DNA of 7,945 bases from Halobacteriales archaeon QS_9_70_65 (GTDB lineage: Archaea > Halobacteriota > Halobacteria > Halobacteriales > Haloarculaceae). The stretch is from assembly GCA_003023535.1 (NCBI GenBank), contig PXSC01000065.1, positions 1 through 7,945 on the forward strand. Reading direction: 5' to 3'. The notes under the pieces were generated by a model, which saw only the letters and a list, made by a program, of their open reading frames with translations, was not told the origin of the DNA and did no database searches. Below, in pieces: positions 1-7,533 of the stretch (position 1 is the stretch's first letter; the number at the start of each line of letters is the position of its first letter). The position numbers were made by a program, and so were the translations under genes.

Positions 1-132
1 CTCCGAGGGCCCGCGCTCGTACGTCTCGACGACCACCTCGTCGGCCACGTCGCGGTCGCGGAGCCGCGCGGCGTGTCGCTGTGCTACCTCGCGAGTGTGC
101 GCCCGCCCGACGAGCAGGAGTGTGTCAGCCAT
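1..132 (-). CDS. CbiX/SirB-like chelatase, N-terminal fragment (partial)
   Basis: Only the first 44 codons are inside the window; the gene continues off the left edge. It reads from an ATG at 132 and begins MADTLLLVGRAHTREV, followed by an A-x-x-H-A-A-R-L-R helix and a strand ending VVVETYERGPSE. This hydrophobic first strand, a VG-R turn where chelatases have VGHGS, then an alpha helix and second strand, resembles the N-terminus of class II chelatases of the CbiX/SirB type, which insert cobalt into sirohydrochlorin. The neighbours support this: two cobalamin-synthesis genes are transcribed divergently from the same intergenic region. The assignment is tentative because the metal-binding histidines are not visible in this fragment, and the usual GHGS turn is altered to GRAH. 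A TATA-like box about 25 bases upstream suggests a leaderless transcript starting at or near the ATG. Confidence 0.5.
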   Translation of the reverse strand, partial: MADTLLLVGRAHTREVAQRHAARLRDRDVADEVVVETYERGPSE

Positions 133-143
133 GGGTGTTCGGA

Positions 144-170
144 CAAGTGCGCTTGTATTAGCGCAACTTG
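144..170 (-). promoter_or_regulatory. Putative promoter with inverted repeat over the TATA box (CbiX-like gene)
   Basis: On the minus strand the sequence TAATAC (160 to 155) lies about 25 bases before the ATG at 132, the usual spacing for a leaderless haloarchaeal gene. It is enclosed by an inverted repeat: CAAGTGCGC (144-152) and GCGCAACTTG (161-170), complementary apart from a one-base bulge. The heptamer TTGTATT inside it (153-159) recurs at 173-179, a 20-bp period. A repressor dimer bound here would cover the TATA box. The regulator and its signal are unknown. Confidence 0.45.
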
Positions 171-196
171 GGTTGTATTCGTTTGCGGACGGATCC

Positions 197-205
197 GATA
201 AATAG
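197..205 (+). promoter_or_regulatory. TATA-like box for the cobT-cbiA operon
   Basis: GATAAATAG is the only A/T-rich stretch just upstream of the plus-strand cobalamin genes. Transcription would begin around 225-230, leaving a short leader before the GTG at 245. The divergent CbiX-like promoter is only about 40 bases away, so both could respond to one regulator. Confidence 0.45.
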
Positions 206-244
206 GTTACGGGGGCGGCGGCGACGACACCCGGGGGTTCAAGT

Positions 245-1306
245 GTGCTTGCACCTACGACAACCGTAGTGACACGACTCGTCCTCGCGGCCGGTTCGAC
301 ACGGACGGCCGCAATCGACGGTATCAGCGCGGCGGCGGCCGCCCCCGACCGGCTGGCGCACACGCCGGCCGCCGACGCCGAGATACTCGCCTACGGCTGG
401 CCGGTCCGGTCGCCGGTCGTGCCGGTCTCCCCCGACGGCTGCCCGACGCCGGCGGTCGTCACCCGGGCGGTCCGCGAGCGGCTGTCGTTCCCGGTCACGG
501 TCGTCGATGCCGGCCTCGCGGAGCCGACCGGCGCCCCGACGGTGACCGTCGGCGCCCGCCCCGGCGACGACGTCCGCGAGCCCGACCCGGTCCCGACGGC
601 GCCGGGCGCCTTCGCTGCCGCCCGGCAGTTCGGCCGCCGACTCCCCGACGACGAACTCCTGCTCGCGGAGACGGTGCCCGGCGGCACGACCACGGCCCTG
701 GGCGTCCTGACGGCCCTCGGCGAGGCCGACGTCCTCGCGCCCGACGGCGCCGACGCCGGCGCCGTCTCCGGCTCGCTGGCCGACAATCCGCTGGAGCTGA
801 AGCGGTCGGTCGTCGCCGAAGCGCTCGAGGCCTCCGGGCTATCGCCGGGGGCGGCCGCCGGCGACCCGCTCGTCGCGCTGCGCCGCGCCGGCGACCCCGT
901 TCTCGCGGTCGTCGCCGGCCTCGCCGCCGGCGCTCTCGACGCCGACACCGCCGTCACCCTCGCCGGCGGGACACAGTTGGTCGCCGCCGCCGCCTGCCTC
1001 CGGCACCGCGGCCGCGAGACGCCGCTCCGGCTGGCGACGACCGCCTACGTCGACGCCGACCCCGCCGTCGACCTCGAGGGGGCCGCCGACGCCCTCGACC
1101 TCGAGTTGACCGTCACCGACCCCGGCTTCACCGACGACCACCCCGCCATGGCCGCCTACGAGCGCGGCGAGGCCAAGGAGGGCGTCGGGATGGGCGGGGC
1201 GCTGGCGCTGGCCGACCGCGCCGGCCTGCCGGCCGCCGACCTCCGGGACGGCGTCCGCGAGGTCACCGACCGGTTGCTGGCGGCCGACGAGGGGGGCGAC
1301 CGATGA
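245..1306 (+). CDS. cobT: CobT-like nicotinate-nucleotide phosphoribosyltransferase (UPF0284 family)
   Basis: This 353-residue protein matches the archaeal CobT-like family (UPF0284, TIGR00303), thought to transfer phosphoribose from nicotinate mononucleotide to the lower-ligand base during cobalamin nucleotide-loop assembly in the cytoplasm. Visible family signatures are the N-terminal [14 protein letters not shown] stretch, [11 protein letters not shown], the glycine-rich loop [16 protein letters not shown] (from residue 144), [11 protein letters not shown] (from 239) and the C-terminal [12 protein letters not shown] (from 312). Length is normal for the family. The start is uncertain: GTG at 245 gives eight residues ahead of the family's usual beginning, whereas GTG at 269 would give [10 protein letters not shown], which looks more typical. 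The stop overlaps the cbiA start by four bases (ATGA), so the two are almost certainly co-transcribed and translationally coupled. Substrate specificity is inferred from the family name and context, not from the sequence. Confidence 0.9.
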   Translation: MLAPTTTVVTRLVLAAGSTRTAAIDGISAAAAAPDRLAHTPAADAEILAYGWPVRSPVVPVSPDGCPTPAVVTRAVRERLSFPVTVVDAGLAEPTGAPTVTVGARPGDDVREPDPVPTAPGAFAAARQFGRRLPDDELLLAETVPGGTTTALGVLTALGEADVLAPDGADAGAVSGSLADNPLELKRSVVAEALEASGLSPGAAAGDPLVALRRAGDPVLAVVAGLAAGALDADTAVTLAGGTQLVAAAACLRHRGRETPLRLATTAYVDADPAVDLEGAADALDLELTVTDPGFTDDHPAMAAYERGEAKEGVGMGGALALADRAGLPAADLRDGVREVTDRLLAADEGGDR

Positions 1307-2598
1307 GAGGGGTCGTCCTCGCCGGCACGACCTCCGGCGTCGGCAAGACCGTCGCGACGCTCGCGGTCTGCCGGGCGCTGGAGGCGGCCGGCCACGACCC
1401 CCAGCCCGCGAAGGCCGGCCCGGACTTCATCGACCCGAGTCACCACGCCGCCGTCTGCGGCCGGCCGTCGCGGTCGCTCGACCCCTGGCTGGCCGGCGAG
1501 GACGGCTGTCGCCGCAACTACTGGCGCGGGACCGGCGACGTCTGCGTCGTCGAGGGAATGATGGGGCTGTACGACGGGACGAACTCGACGGCCTACGTCG
1601 CCGAGACGCTCGGGCTGCCGGTCGTCCTCGTCGTCGACGCGAAGGCCGGCATGGAGAGCGTCGCCGCCCAGGCGCTCGGCTTCCGCGAGTACGCCGCCGA
1701 GGCCGACCGCGATATCGACGTCGTCGGCGTCCTCGCACAGCGGGCCCACGGCGGCCGCCACGCCGACGGCATCCGCGAGGCGCTGCCCGACGGGCTGGCG
1801 TACCTCGGCCGGGTGCCGCCGCTCGACGGCCTGGAGATCCCCGACCGCCACCTCGGGCTGCTGATGGGCGAGGAGGCGCCGCTGGACGACGAGAGCCTCG
1901 CGACGGCCGCCGAGACAATCCGCGTCGACCGGCTGCTGGAGGTCGCCGCCGAGCCGCGGCGACCTGCCCGCGAGACGGTCGGCCCGGCCCGCGAGGCGAC
2001 CGTCGCCGTCGCCGACGACGCGGCCTTCTGCTTCCGCTATCCCGCCACCGTCGAGCGGCTCCGCGAGCGGGCGACCGTCGAGCCGTTCTCGCCGGTCGCC
2101 GGCGACCCGCTGCCGGACTGCGACGGCGTCTACCTCCCCGGCGGCTACCCCGAACTCCACGCCGCCGCGCTCGCCGACGGCGGCAGCCTCGATTCGGTCG
2201 CCGCCCGCGCCGCCGACGGTCTGCCCGTCTTCGGCGAGTGCGGCGGCCTGATGGCGCTGGCCGAGACGCTGACCGACGCCGACGGCGCGACCCACGAGAT
2301 GGCGGGGGTGCTGCCGGCGGACGTCGAGATGTGCGACCGCTACCAGGCGCTGGATCACGTCGAGCTGGTCGCCGATCGGGCGACGCCGGTGGCCGACGCC
2401 GGCGAGACGGTCCGCGGCCACGAGTTCCACTACTCGCGGGCCGACGTCGCCGCCGACGCGACGCTCGCCTTCGACGTCCGCCGCGGCGACGGGATCGCCG
2501 ACGGCCGCGACGGTCTCGCCGAGTACCGGACGCTCGGTACCTACGCCCACGTTCACGCCGGTTCCGGCGCCGTCGACGCCTTCGTCGAGTCGCTGTGA
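1303..2598 (+). CDS. cbiA: Cobyrinic acid a,c-diamide synthase CbiA
   Basis: The product (431 residues) is the glutamine-dependent amidotransferase that amidates the a and c side chains of cobyrinate using ATP. The N-terminal dethiobiotin-synthetase-like domain has the P-loop GTTSGVGKT (residues 8-16), the [12 protein letters not shown] block (37-48) and [10 protein letters not shown] (83-92). The C-terminal class I glutamine amidotransferase domain runs from about residue 232. It carries [12 protein letters not shown], the nucleophile cysteine in GECGG (Cys313), HEFHYS (373-378) and GTYAHVHA with the probable catalytic histidine (His416 or His418). Length is normal and no motif is missing. 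The ATG start overlaps the end of the upstream cobT-like gene by four bases. The gene ends ten bases before the convergent membrane-protein gene. Among related amidases (CobB, CobQ, CfbB), the motif set and cobalamin context favour CbiA; CfbB would be expected in methanogens. Confidence 0.95.
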   Translation: MRGVVLAGTTSGVGKTVATLAVCRALEAAGHDPQPAKAGPDFIDPSHHAAVCGRPSRSLDPWLAGEDGCRRNYWRGTGDVCVVEGMMGLYDGTNSTAYVAETLGLPVVLVVDAKAGMESVAAQALGFREYAAEADRDIDVVGVLAQRAHGGRHADGIREALPDGLAYLGRVPPLDGLEIPDRHLGLLMGEEAPLDDESLATAAETIRVDRLLEVAAEPRRPARETVGPAREATVAVADDAAFCFRYPATVERLRERATVEPFSPVAGDPLPDCDGVYLPGGYPELHAAALADGGSLDSVAARAADGLPVFGECGGLMALAETLTDADGATHEMAGVLPADVEMCDRYQALDHVELVADRATPVADAGETVRGHEFHYSRADVAADATLAFDVRRGDGIADGRDGLAEYRTLGTYAHVHAGSGAVDAFVESL

Positions 2599-2608
2599 CG
2601 GCTCGCGC

Positions 2609-3331
2609 TCACGTCCGGAACCCTTCGGTGACGTCCTCGGTGGCGTACGTCTCCGCGCGCCAGGCGGCGTCCAGCGCCGCCGTGACGACGACGCCGGCCA
2701 CGAGAAGCCCGCCGGCGACCGACGCGTCGACGCCGGGTACCGTCCCGGTGACGCCGCCGAGGTAGCTCCCGGCGGCCGCCAGCAGCGACGCCCCGAGACA
2801 GCCGGCCCAGAGCCGCTCGCGGCCCGGCCGCGGCGGTACGCGGTTCGCCCGGTCGACCGCCCGCTCGAGCGCGTCCGGGGCGTCGAGCACGAGCGCCGGC
2901 ACGACGAACGGCCGACAGCCCGTCACCACCTCCGTCGGGGCGACGTCGTCTTCGGTGAGCAGCCGCTCGGCGACGCCGGGGACGGCCGCCCGCGTCTTCA
3001 GCCACCGGGCCCCCTCGGCGGCGCCGTCCAGCACCGCCGTCACCGACGGCCGGACCCCCGCCGGTCGGCCCCGGGCCCGCCGGCCGACCGCGTAGGCGAC
3101 GCCGGCGCCGAACGGCAGCCAGACGACCGCGAGCACGGCGACCACGACCGACAGCGCCAGCAGGTAGAGCAGCTCGCCGAGGCCGCCGAGGAACAGCGGG
3201 TTCGCCGGCGTCGCCGCTCGGAGCGTCGCGGCGACGATCCAGCCGCCGACGGCGAGGGTCCCGACGACGACCCCGCCCAGCAGCGTCCAGACGATCGCCA
3301 CCGGCGACCGGAGGTAGACGGAGACGACCAT
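2609..3331 (-). CDS. Predicted four-helix membrane protein, unknown function
   Basis: I do not recognise this 240-residue protein. Hydrophobic segments are at about residues 11-36, 52-82, 173-195 and 203-224. The first two and last two pairs are separated by a polar stretch of about 90 residues that contains the motif GCRPFVVPALVLDAPDALERA (138 onward) and is presumably cytoplasmic. That pattern, a conserved VP motif followed by an amphipathic helix between helix pairs, is loosely like uncharacterised archaeal membrane families such as DUF6159, but I cannot confirm membership. There is no signal peptide and no catalytic motif. The start ATG lies 36 bases after the uvrB stop on the same strand. 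With no clear TATA box in the gap, it may be read through from uvrB despite an intervening T-run. Its 3' end faces cbiA. Confidence 0.75.
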   Translation of the reverse strand: MVVSVYLRSPVAIVWTLLGGVVVGTLAVGGWIVAATLRAATPANPLFLGGLGELLYLLALSVVVAVLAVVWLPFGAGVAYAVGRRARGRPAGVRPSVTAVLDGAAEGARWLKTRAAVPGVAERLLTEDDVAPTEVVTGCRPFVVPALVLDAPDALERAVDRANRVPPRPGRERLWAGCLGASLLAAAGSYLGGVTGTVPGVDASVAGGLLVAGVVVTAALDAAWRAETYATEDVTEGFRT

Positions 3332-3355
3332 ACCCCTACACCGGTCCTCGGAGAC

Positions 3356-3360
3356 AAAAA
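3356..3360 (-). terminator. Oligo-T run after uvrB
   Basis: The minus strand reads TTTTT eight bases after the uvrB stop, in otherwise GC-rich DNA. Archaeal transcription often ends at T-runs without a hairpin. The run is short, so termination is probably partial and the downstream membrane-protein gene could still be reached. Confidence 0.4.
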
Positions 3361-3367
3361 GACCCGG

Positions 3368-5419
<2,052 letters not shown>

Positions 5420-5466
5420 CGTACGAGAAAGGGCGTCGGCGCACTTGAGCCGCACGCTCGAGAACG

Positions 5467-5497
5467 ACCCGTCAGTAGAGCCGACGGGTGGCTCTAC
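5467..5497. repeat. Two interleaved inverted repeats between uvrB and hjc
   Basis: Two perfect inverted repeats are interlaced in the order A-B-A'-B'. A is ACCCGTC (5467-5473) with GACGGGT (5483-5489). B is GTAGAGCC (5475-5482) with GGCTCTAC (5490-5497). Only one base separates A from B, and none separates the other arms. The two hairpins compete and cannot both form as a normal pseudoknot because no connecting bases remain. The block sits 48-78 bases upstream of the uvrB ATG and about 20 bases upstream of the hjc TATA box. It could be a double operator shared by both repair genes, or a switching leader if uvrB is transcribed from further upstream. The repeats are seen; the role is inferred. 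Confidence 0.6.
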
Positions 5498-5517
5498 TTC
5501 CGCCGCGGCGTCGTCTC

Positions 5518-5524
5518 ATTTATA
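5518..5524 (+). promoter_or_regulatory. TATA box of hjc (leaderless)
   Basis: TTTATAG is centred 28 bases before the hjc ATG at 5549, the spacing expected for a leaderless haloarchaeal transcript. It supports 5549 as the start and shows the promoter is intact although the gene body is damaged. Confidence 0.65.
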
Positions 5525-5548
5525 GGGTCCGCCCTCCAGTTCCCGCCG

Positions 5549-5927
5549 ATGTCGAACTCGAACGCGAAGGGCGACCGCCGCGAGCGGGAGCTCGTCAACG
5601 ACCTCGACGGGGCCGGCTTCGCGGTGATGCGGGCGCCCGCCTCCGGCAGCGCCACGGAACGGGAACTGCCGGACGTGCTGGCCGGCGACGGCGAGACGTT
5701 CTACGCCGTCGAGGCGAAATCCTCCGCGGGCGACCCCATCTACCTCTCCGGCGACGAGATCGAGGCGCTGGTGTACTTCGCGCGGAACTTCGGCGCCAAG
5801 CCCCGGGTGGCGGTCCCGGAAAGTGACCCTCGACGAGGTCACGGTCGAGAGCGGCCCCGACCGGGAGGTGCTGGAGGCGCTGGCACGCGGCGACCTCACC
5901 GTCGAGGAGGCCGCGGAGATGCTGTGA
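5549..5927 (+). pseudogene. hjc: Holliday-junction resolvase Hjc, internally deleted and frameshifted
   Basis: The first part reads as a textbook haloarchaeal Hjc: [48 protein letters not shown], then [17 protein letters not shown]. The nuclease residues expected in this family are present (Glu in RERELV, Asp in LPDVLA, Glu and Lys in EAK). After about position 5815 the frame fails. The original frame runs as unlike-protein arginine/glycine-rich sequence to a stop at 5944, whereas the next frame from 5817 reads [18 protein letters not shown] and ends AAEML at 5927, a plausible Hjc tail. The expected central block, in homologues including an aromatic W-Y/F-F-F-HP segment and an NYR-KK segment of roughly 45 residues, is absent. 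The simplest reading is a deletion of about 130-140 bp whose length leaves remainder 2 on division by 3. The missing part forms the core fold and dimer/DNA surface, so the product is unlikely to be active. An assembly error is possible. Confidence 0.8.
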
Positions 5928-6081
5928 CTGCTGCTACTACGTAACAGTCTGATTGACTCGTAGCTACCCGACTCGGGGTGTCGTGGAAACGTCCTCGCCC
6001 GCCGTGTTTCCTCTCGTGGGTCGCTCGATACAGGGAGCGTATGGAGCGGTCCGTGGTGGCGATTGCTGACTCGATGTGAGG
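5928..6081. other. Non-coding spacer after hjc, with weak hairpin
   Basis: No convincing reading frame was found. Just after the hjc tail, CTACG (5937-5941) can pair with CGTAG (5959-5963), and AGTC (5946-5949) with GACT (5955-5958), giving an interrupted hairpin that might serve as a 3' end. There is no T-run. A second small stem, CGCTC/GAGCG, lies around 6023-6040. Base composition is less GC-rich than the flanks. Confidence 0.35.
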
Positions 6082-6095
6082 ACCTCGAAAGCCCT

Positions 6096-6116
6096 CGCGG
6101 CGCTCGGGGCGCCGCG
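6096..6116. repeat. Perfect 8-bp hairpin
   Basis: CGCGGCGC (6096-6103) and GCGCCGCG (6109-6116) form a GC-only stem around a five-base TCGGG loop, immediately inside the left end of the palindrome-rich element. Confidence 0.75.
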
Positions 6117-6166
6117 ACCACCGGAAGTCGGTCGGCTCCCTCCGGTCGCCGCTGCGACATCCGAGC

Positions 6167-6196
6167 CCTCGTTCGGCCCTATCGGGCTTTACGAGG
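6167..6196. repeat. Two-tier hairpin
   Basis: An outer stem CCTCGT (6167-6172) with ACGAGG (6191-6196) encloses an inner stem GCCC (6176-6179) with GGGC (6184-6187). The internal loops are three bases on each side, giving a symmetrical RNA-like shape. Confidence 0.6.
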
Positions 6197-6237
6197 ACCG
6201 CGCTGCGCGCCTCGGTCGCGTTGCTCCCTACGGTGTC

Positions 6238-6260
6238 CTCGCGCGGCGCTGCCGCGCGAG
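6238..6260. repeat. Perfect 10-bp hairpin with 3-base loop
   Basis: CTCGCGCGGC (6238-6247) and GCCGCGCGAG (6251-6260) pair perfectly around GCT. The stem is entirely G/C except for its second pair and would be very stable in RNA or as a cruciform arm. Confidence 0.8.
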
Positions 6261-6265
6261 CGGGC

Positions 6266-6288
6266 CGAGGGAGCCGACGGCTCCCTCG
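6266..6288. repeat. Near-perfect 23-base palindrome
   Basis: CGAGGGAGCCG (6266-6276) and CGGCTCCCTCG (6278-6288) are exact inverted copies around a single A. It lies five bases after the previous hairpin, so the two stems stand side by side. Confidence 0.8.
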
Positions 6289-6321
6289 CTGCTTGCGGGG
6301 TCGGGGCACCACCGACCGCCG

Positions 6322-6389
6322 CTCGCCCTTTCAGTCCGCCAGGGACAGCCGGTTGACCAGTCAGCGCCCTGGCGGACTGAAAGGGCGAG
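6322..6389. repeat. Perfect 23-bp inverted repeat with 22-base spacer
   Basis: The left arm (6322-6344, starting CTCGCCCTTTCAGTCC) and the right arm (6367-6389, ending GGACTGAAAGGGCGAG) are exact reverse complements over 23 bases. The 22-base spacer holds TGAC and GTCA, able to form a mini-stem at 6354-6363. This is the longest perfect stem in the window. Unlike the surrounding hairpins it is not pure G/C, as it contains a TTTCAGT tract, so it is not simply a by-product of base composition. Confidence 0.9.
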
Positions 6390-6483
6390 GCCGGGTCCGG
6401 GAAGCACGGCGACGTAAGCACGCGAGCGAAGCGAGCGCGCGCAGCGAGCCGCGCGACCGGAGCCGGCCGAGGGCTTTCGAGGT

Positions 6484-6599
6484 GGTCGAGGATTCGGTTC
6501 ACGAGACGGGCGAACCGCCCAGGTAACACTGCAAATCCACCTATCGGGCGTTTCGTCACTCCCGGATCGGAAGCGATACCGTATCGAACGTCGCGTGTT
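6484..6599. other. Spacer with small palindrome, possible 3' end of the SWIM gene
   Basis: No gene is seen here. CGATAC (6574-6579) and GTATCG (6581-6586) form a 13-base palindrome 14 bases past the stop of the minus-strand SWIM gene and might help to end its transcript. There is no clear T-run after it on the minus strand, so this is weak. Confidence 0.25.
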
Positions 6600-7129
6600 T
6601 CAAGCGACCGGGGTCTCACCCGGGACCGCCAGCCGCGACAGCGGGAAGGCGTACCGCCGGCGGTCGTCGAAATCGGGACCGTCGAACGGGTAGACGACCT
6701 CGACGACGGGGTCGTCGTCGGGATAGTTACCGTTGGCCGGGTAGTCGGCGACCGTGCAGTCGGCGCCCGGGACGGCCCGCTCGGCGGCGGTCTCGTCGGT
6801 CAGTCGGTGGACGACGACGGTGTCGCCCGTCTCGCGGTCCGTCGCGCCGTTGCCCCGCTCGGGGCGGCAGGCGTCGCAGACCGGGGGGCCGTCCTCGGGG
6901 ACGAACGCCTCGCGGCGACAGCCCGCACAGCGGTCGCGGCGCCGGCCCGGCGGCGGCACCCGGCCCTCGGTCACCTCGATGGCGACCCGCCGGAGGTGCT
7001 TGCAGCGCTCGCCGCGGAAGGTGCGGTCCGGGCAGTCGCAGTCTCGAGCCGACGGGTGTCGGGCGCCAACGGGCGCCGGCGCGGGGCGGCGGAGTCCGAT
7101 GACGCGGTTGCGTGTTCGGAGTGCGTCAT
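6600..7129 (-). pseudogene. SWIM zinc-finger protein, internally deleted and frameshifted
   Basis: The downstream frame (about 7047 to 6600) is a clear haloarchaeal SWIM-domain protein. CDCPDRTFRGERCKH gives the CxC...CxH metal site, followed by LRRVAIEVTEGRVPPPG, a zinc ribbon CAGC...CDAC, a conserved VVVHRLTDE segment, DCTVADYPANGNYPDDDPVVEVVYP, and the end RYAFPLSRLAVP. This frame has no credible nearby start. In another frame an ATG at 7129 opens MTHSEHATASSDSAAP and continues RRRPLAPDTRRLE, which looks like the usual low-complexity N-terminus and the start of the conserved region. This frame then runs into unlike-protein sequence and stops at 6971. The expected 35-40 residues between them (the strands that precede the SWIM cysteines) are missing, so a deletion of roughly 100-120 bp (length leaving remainder 1 on division by 3) near 7047 is inferred. 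SWIM domains are proposed to bind nucleic acid or protein; the function here is unknown. An assembly error is possible. Confidence 0.7.
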
Positions 7130-7201
7130 TCCAATCGAAACGTAGGGGATCGAGGCCTATCAGTCTCCCGGCCGAAAACGCGGTCTCGGCCGCTTTCGCA
7201 T

Positions 7202-7207
7202 CGCTAT
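7202..7207 (-). promoter_or_regulatory. Possible TATA box for the SWIM gene
   Basis: The minus strand reads TTATAG about 75 bases before the ATG at 7129, which would give a leader of around 50 bases. The same bases read CTATAA on the plus strand, so direction is ambiguous. Nothing else is evident in the 206-base spacer 7130-7335. Confidence 0.3.
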
Positions 7208-7335
7208 AACCAGTCCACCCCACCGCTTCGACTCCACGCGCCTGCCGCCACAATAGCCCCGTCCGAGACGCCGGTCCGACGCCGTCCGGCGGCAGGTTCG
7301 AAGCCCTTTTGCCGGCCACCGTCGCACGGGAGAGC

Positions 7336-7533
7336 ATGGATCGTGACGCCGTCGTCGAGGCCGCCGTCGCGTTCGTCGGCGTCGGGACGCTCGCAGCCGC
7401 CATCGTCGGCATCGGACTCACCTACGGCGGCGACGGACTCTCCGCCGACGGCGGCACCGCGCTCGTCGGCGCCATCGCTTTCTTCCTCGTGTTCATGTCC
7501 GCCATCGGCGTCGGGCTGTCGCGGCGCTACTGA
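7336..7533 (+). CDS. Small two-helix membrane protein, haloarchaeal, function unknown
   Basis: This is a 65-residue protein with two hydrophobic helices (about residues 8-29 and 41-61). They are joined by a short loop, TYGGDGLSADGGTAL, of the kind seen in small conserved haloarchaeal membrane proteins; I believe these fall in a DUF7472-like group but cannot confirm it. The ATG at 7336 is preferred over an upstream TTG at 7309, because a TTTT tract at 7307-7310 sits 26-29 bases before it, as for a leaderless promoter, and because the protein then begins with an acidic MDRDAVVEAA. The last seven bases overlap the 3' end of the convergent priL gene. No enzymatic motif is present. Confidence 0.75.
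   Translation: MDRDAVVEAAVAFVGVGTLAAAIVGIGLTYGGDGLSADGGTALVGAIAFFLVFMSAIGVGLSRRY

Larger units (their letters stand above)
6082..6483. repeat. Palindrome-rich element with 16-bp outer inverted repeats
   Basis: The ends are exact inverted copies: ACCTCGAAAGCCCTCG at 6082-6097 and its complement at 6468-6483. The flanks inside the ends are also partly complementary: CGGCTC/CGGTCGC and CGCTGCG blocks on the left match the reverse complement of CGCAGCG, GCGCGACCG and GAGCCG on the right. The interior holds at least five local perfect stems and one apical 23-bp stem (listed separately). No frame looks like a protein: the open frames are rich in Arg, Ser and Pro, and are not supported by codon bias or family motifs. 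No target-site duplication is obvious. It could be a non-autonomous mobile element (MITE-like), a structured RNA, or a degenerate repeat region of the sort haloarchaea carry between genes. I see none of the conserved signatures of RNase P RNA, 7S RNA or tRNA. Confidence 0.6.

Noticed and set aside
1156..2556. A 466-codon open frame on the minus strand opposite cbiA
   Set aside because: It is the antisense shadow of a gene with unmistakable CbiA motifs. Its Val/Gly/Arg-rich sequence has no family features; long shadows are normal at this GC content.
5467..5497. An H-type pseudoknot formed by both interleaved stems together
   Set aside because: With loops of one, zero and zero bases the connecting strands could not span stems of 7 and 8 pairs, so alternative hairpins or DNA operators are more credible.
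6082..6483. The possibility that the structured region is RNase P RNA, 7S RNA or a CRISPR array
   Set aside because: None of the conserved signature sequences I would expect for these RNAs is visible. There are no regularly spaced direct repeats with unique spacers.
6063..6619. Several overlapping open frames on both strands in the palindrome-rich element
   Set aside because: They are rich in Arg, Ser and Pro, have no start-site support or family motif, and follow the inverted-repeat pattern rather than codon bias.
7292..7306. GGTTCGAAGCC resembling the T-arm of a tRNA
   Set aside because: The flanking bases do not form a five-pair T stem. No D arm, anticodon arm or acceptor stem is found nearby.
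7130..7421. An upstream extension of the SWIM frame giving a 273-residue protein
   Set aside because: The extension runs antisense through the small membrane-protein gene, has no family-like sequence, and ignores the better ATG at 7129 in the neighbouring frame.
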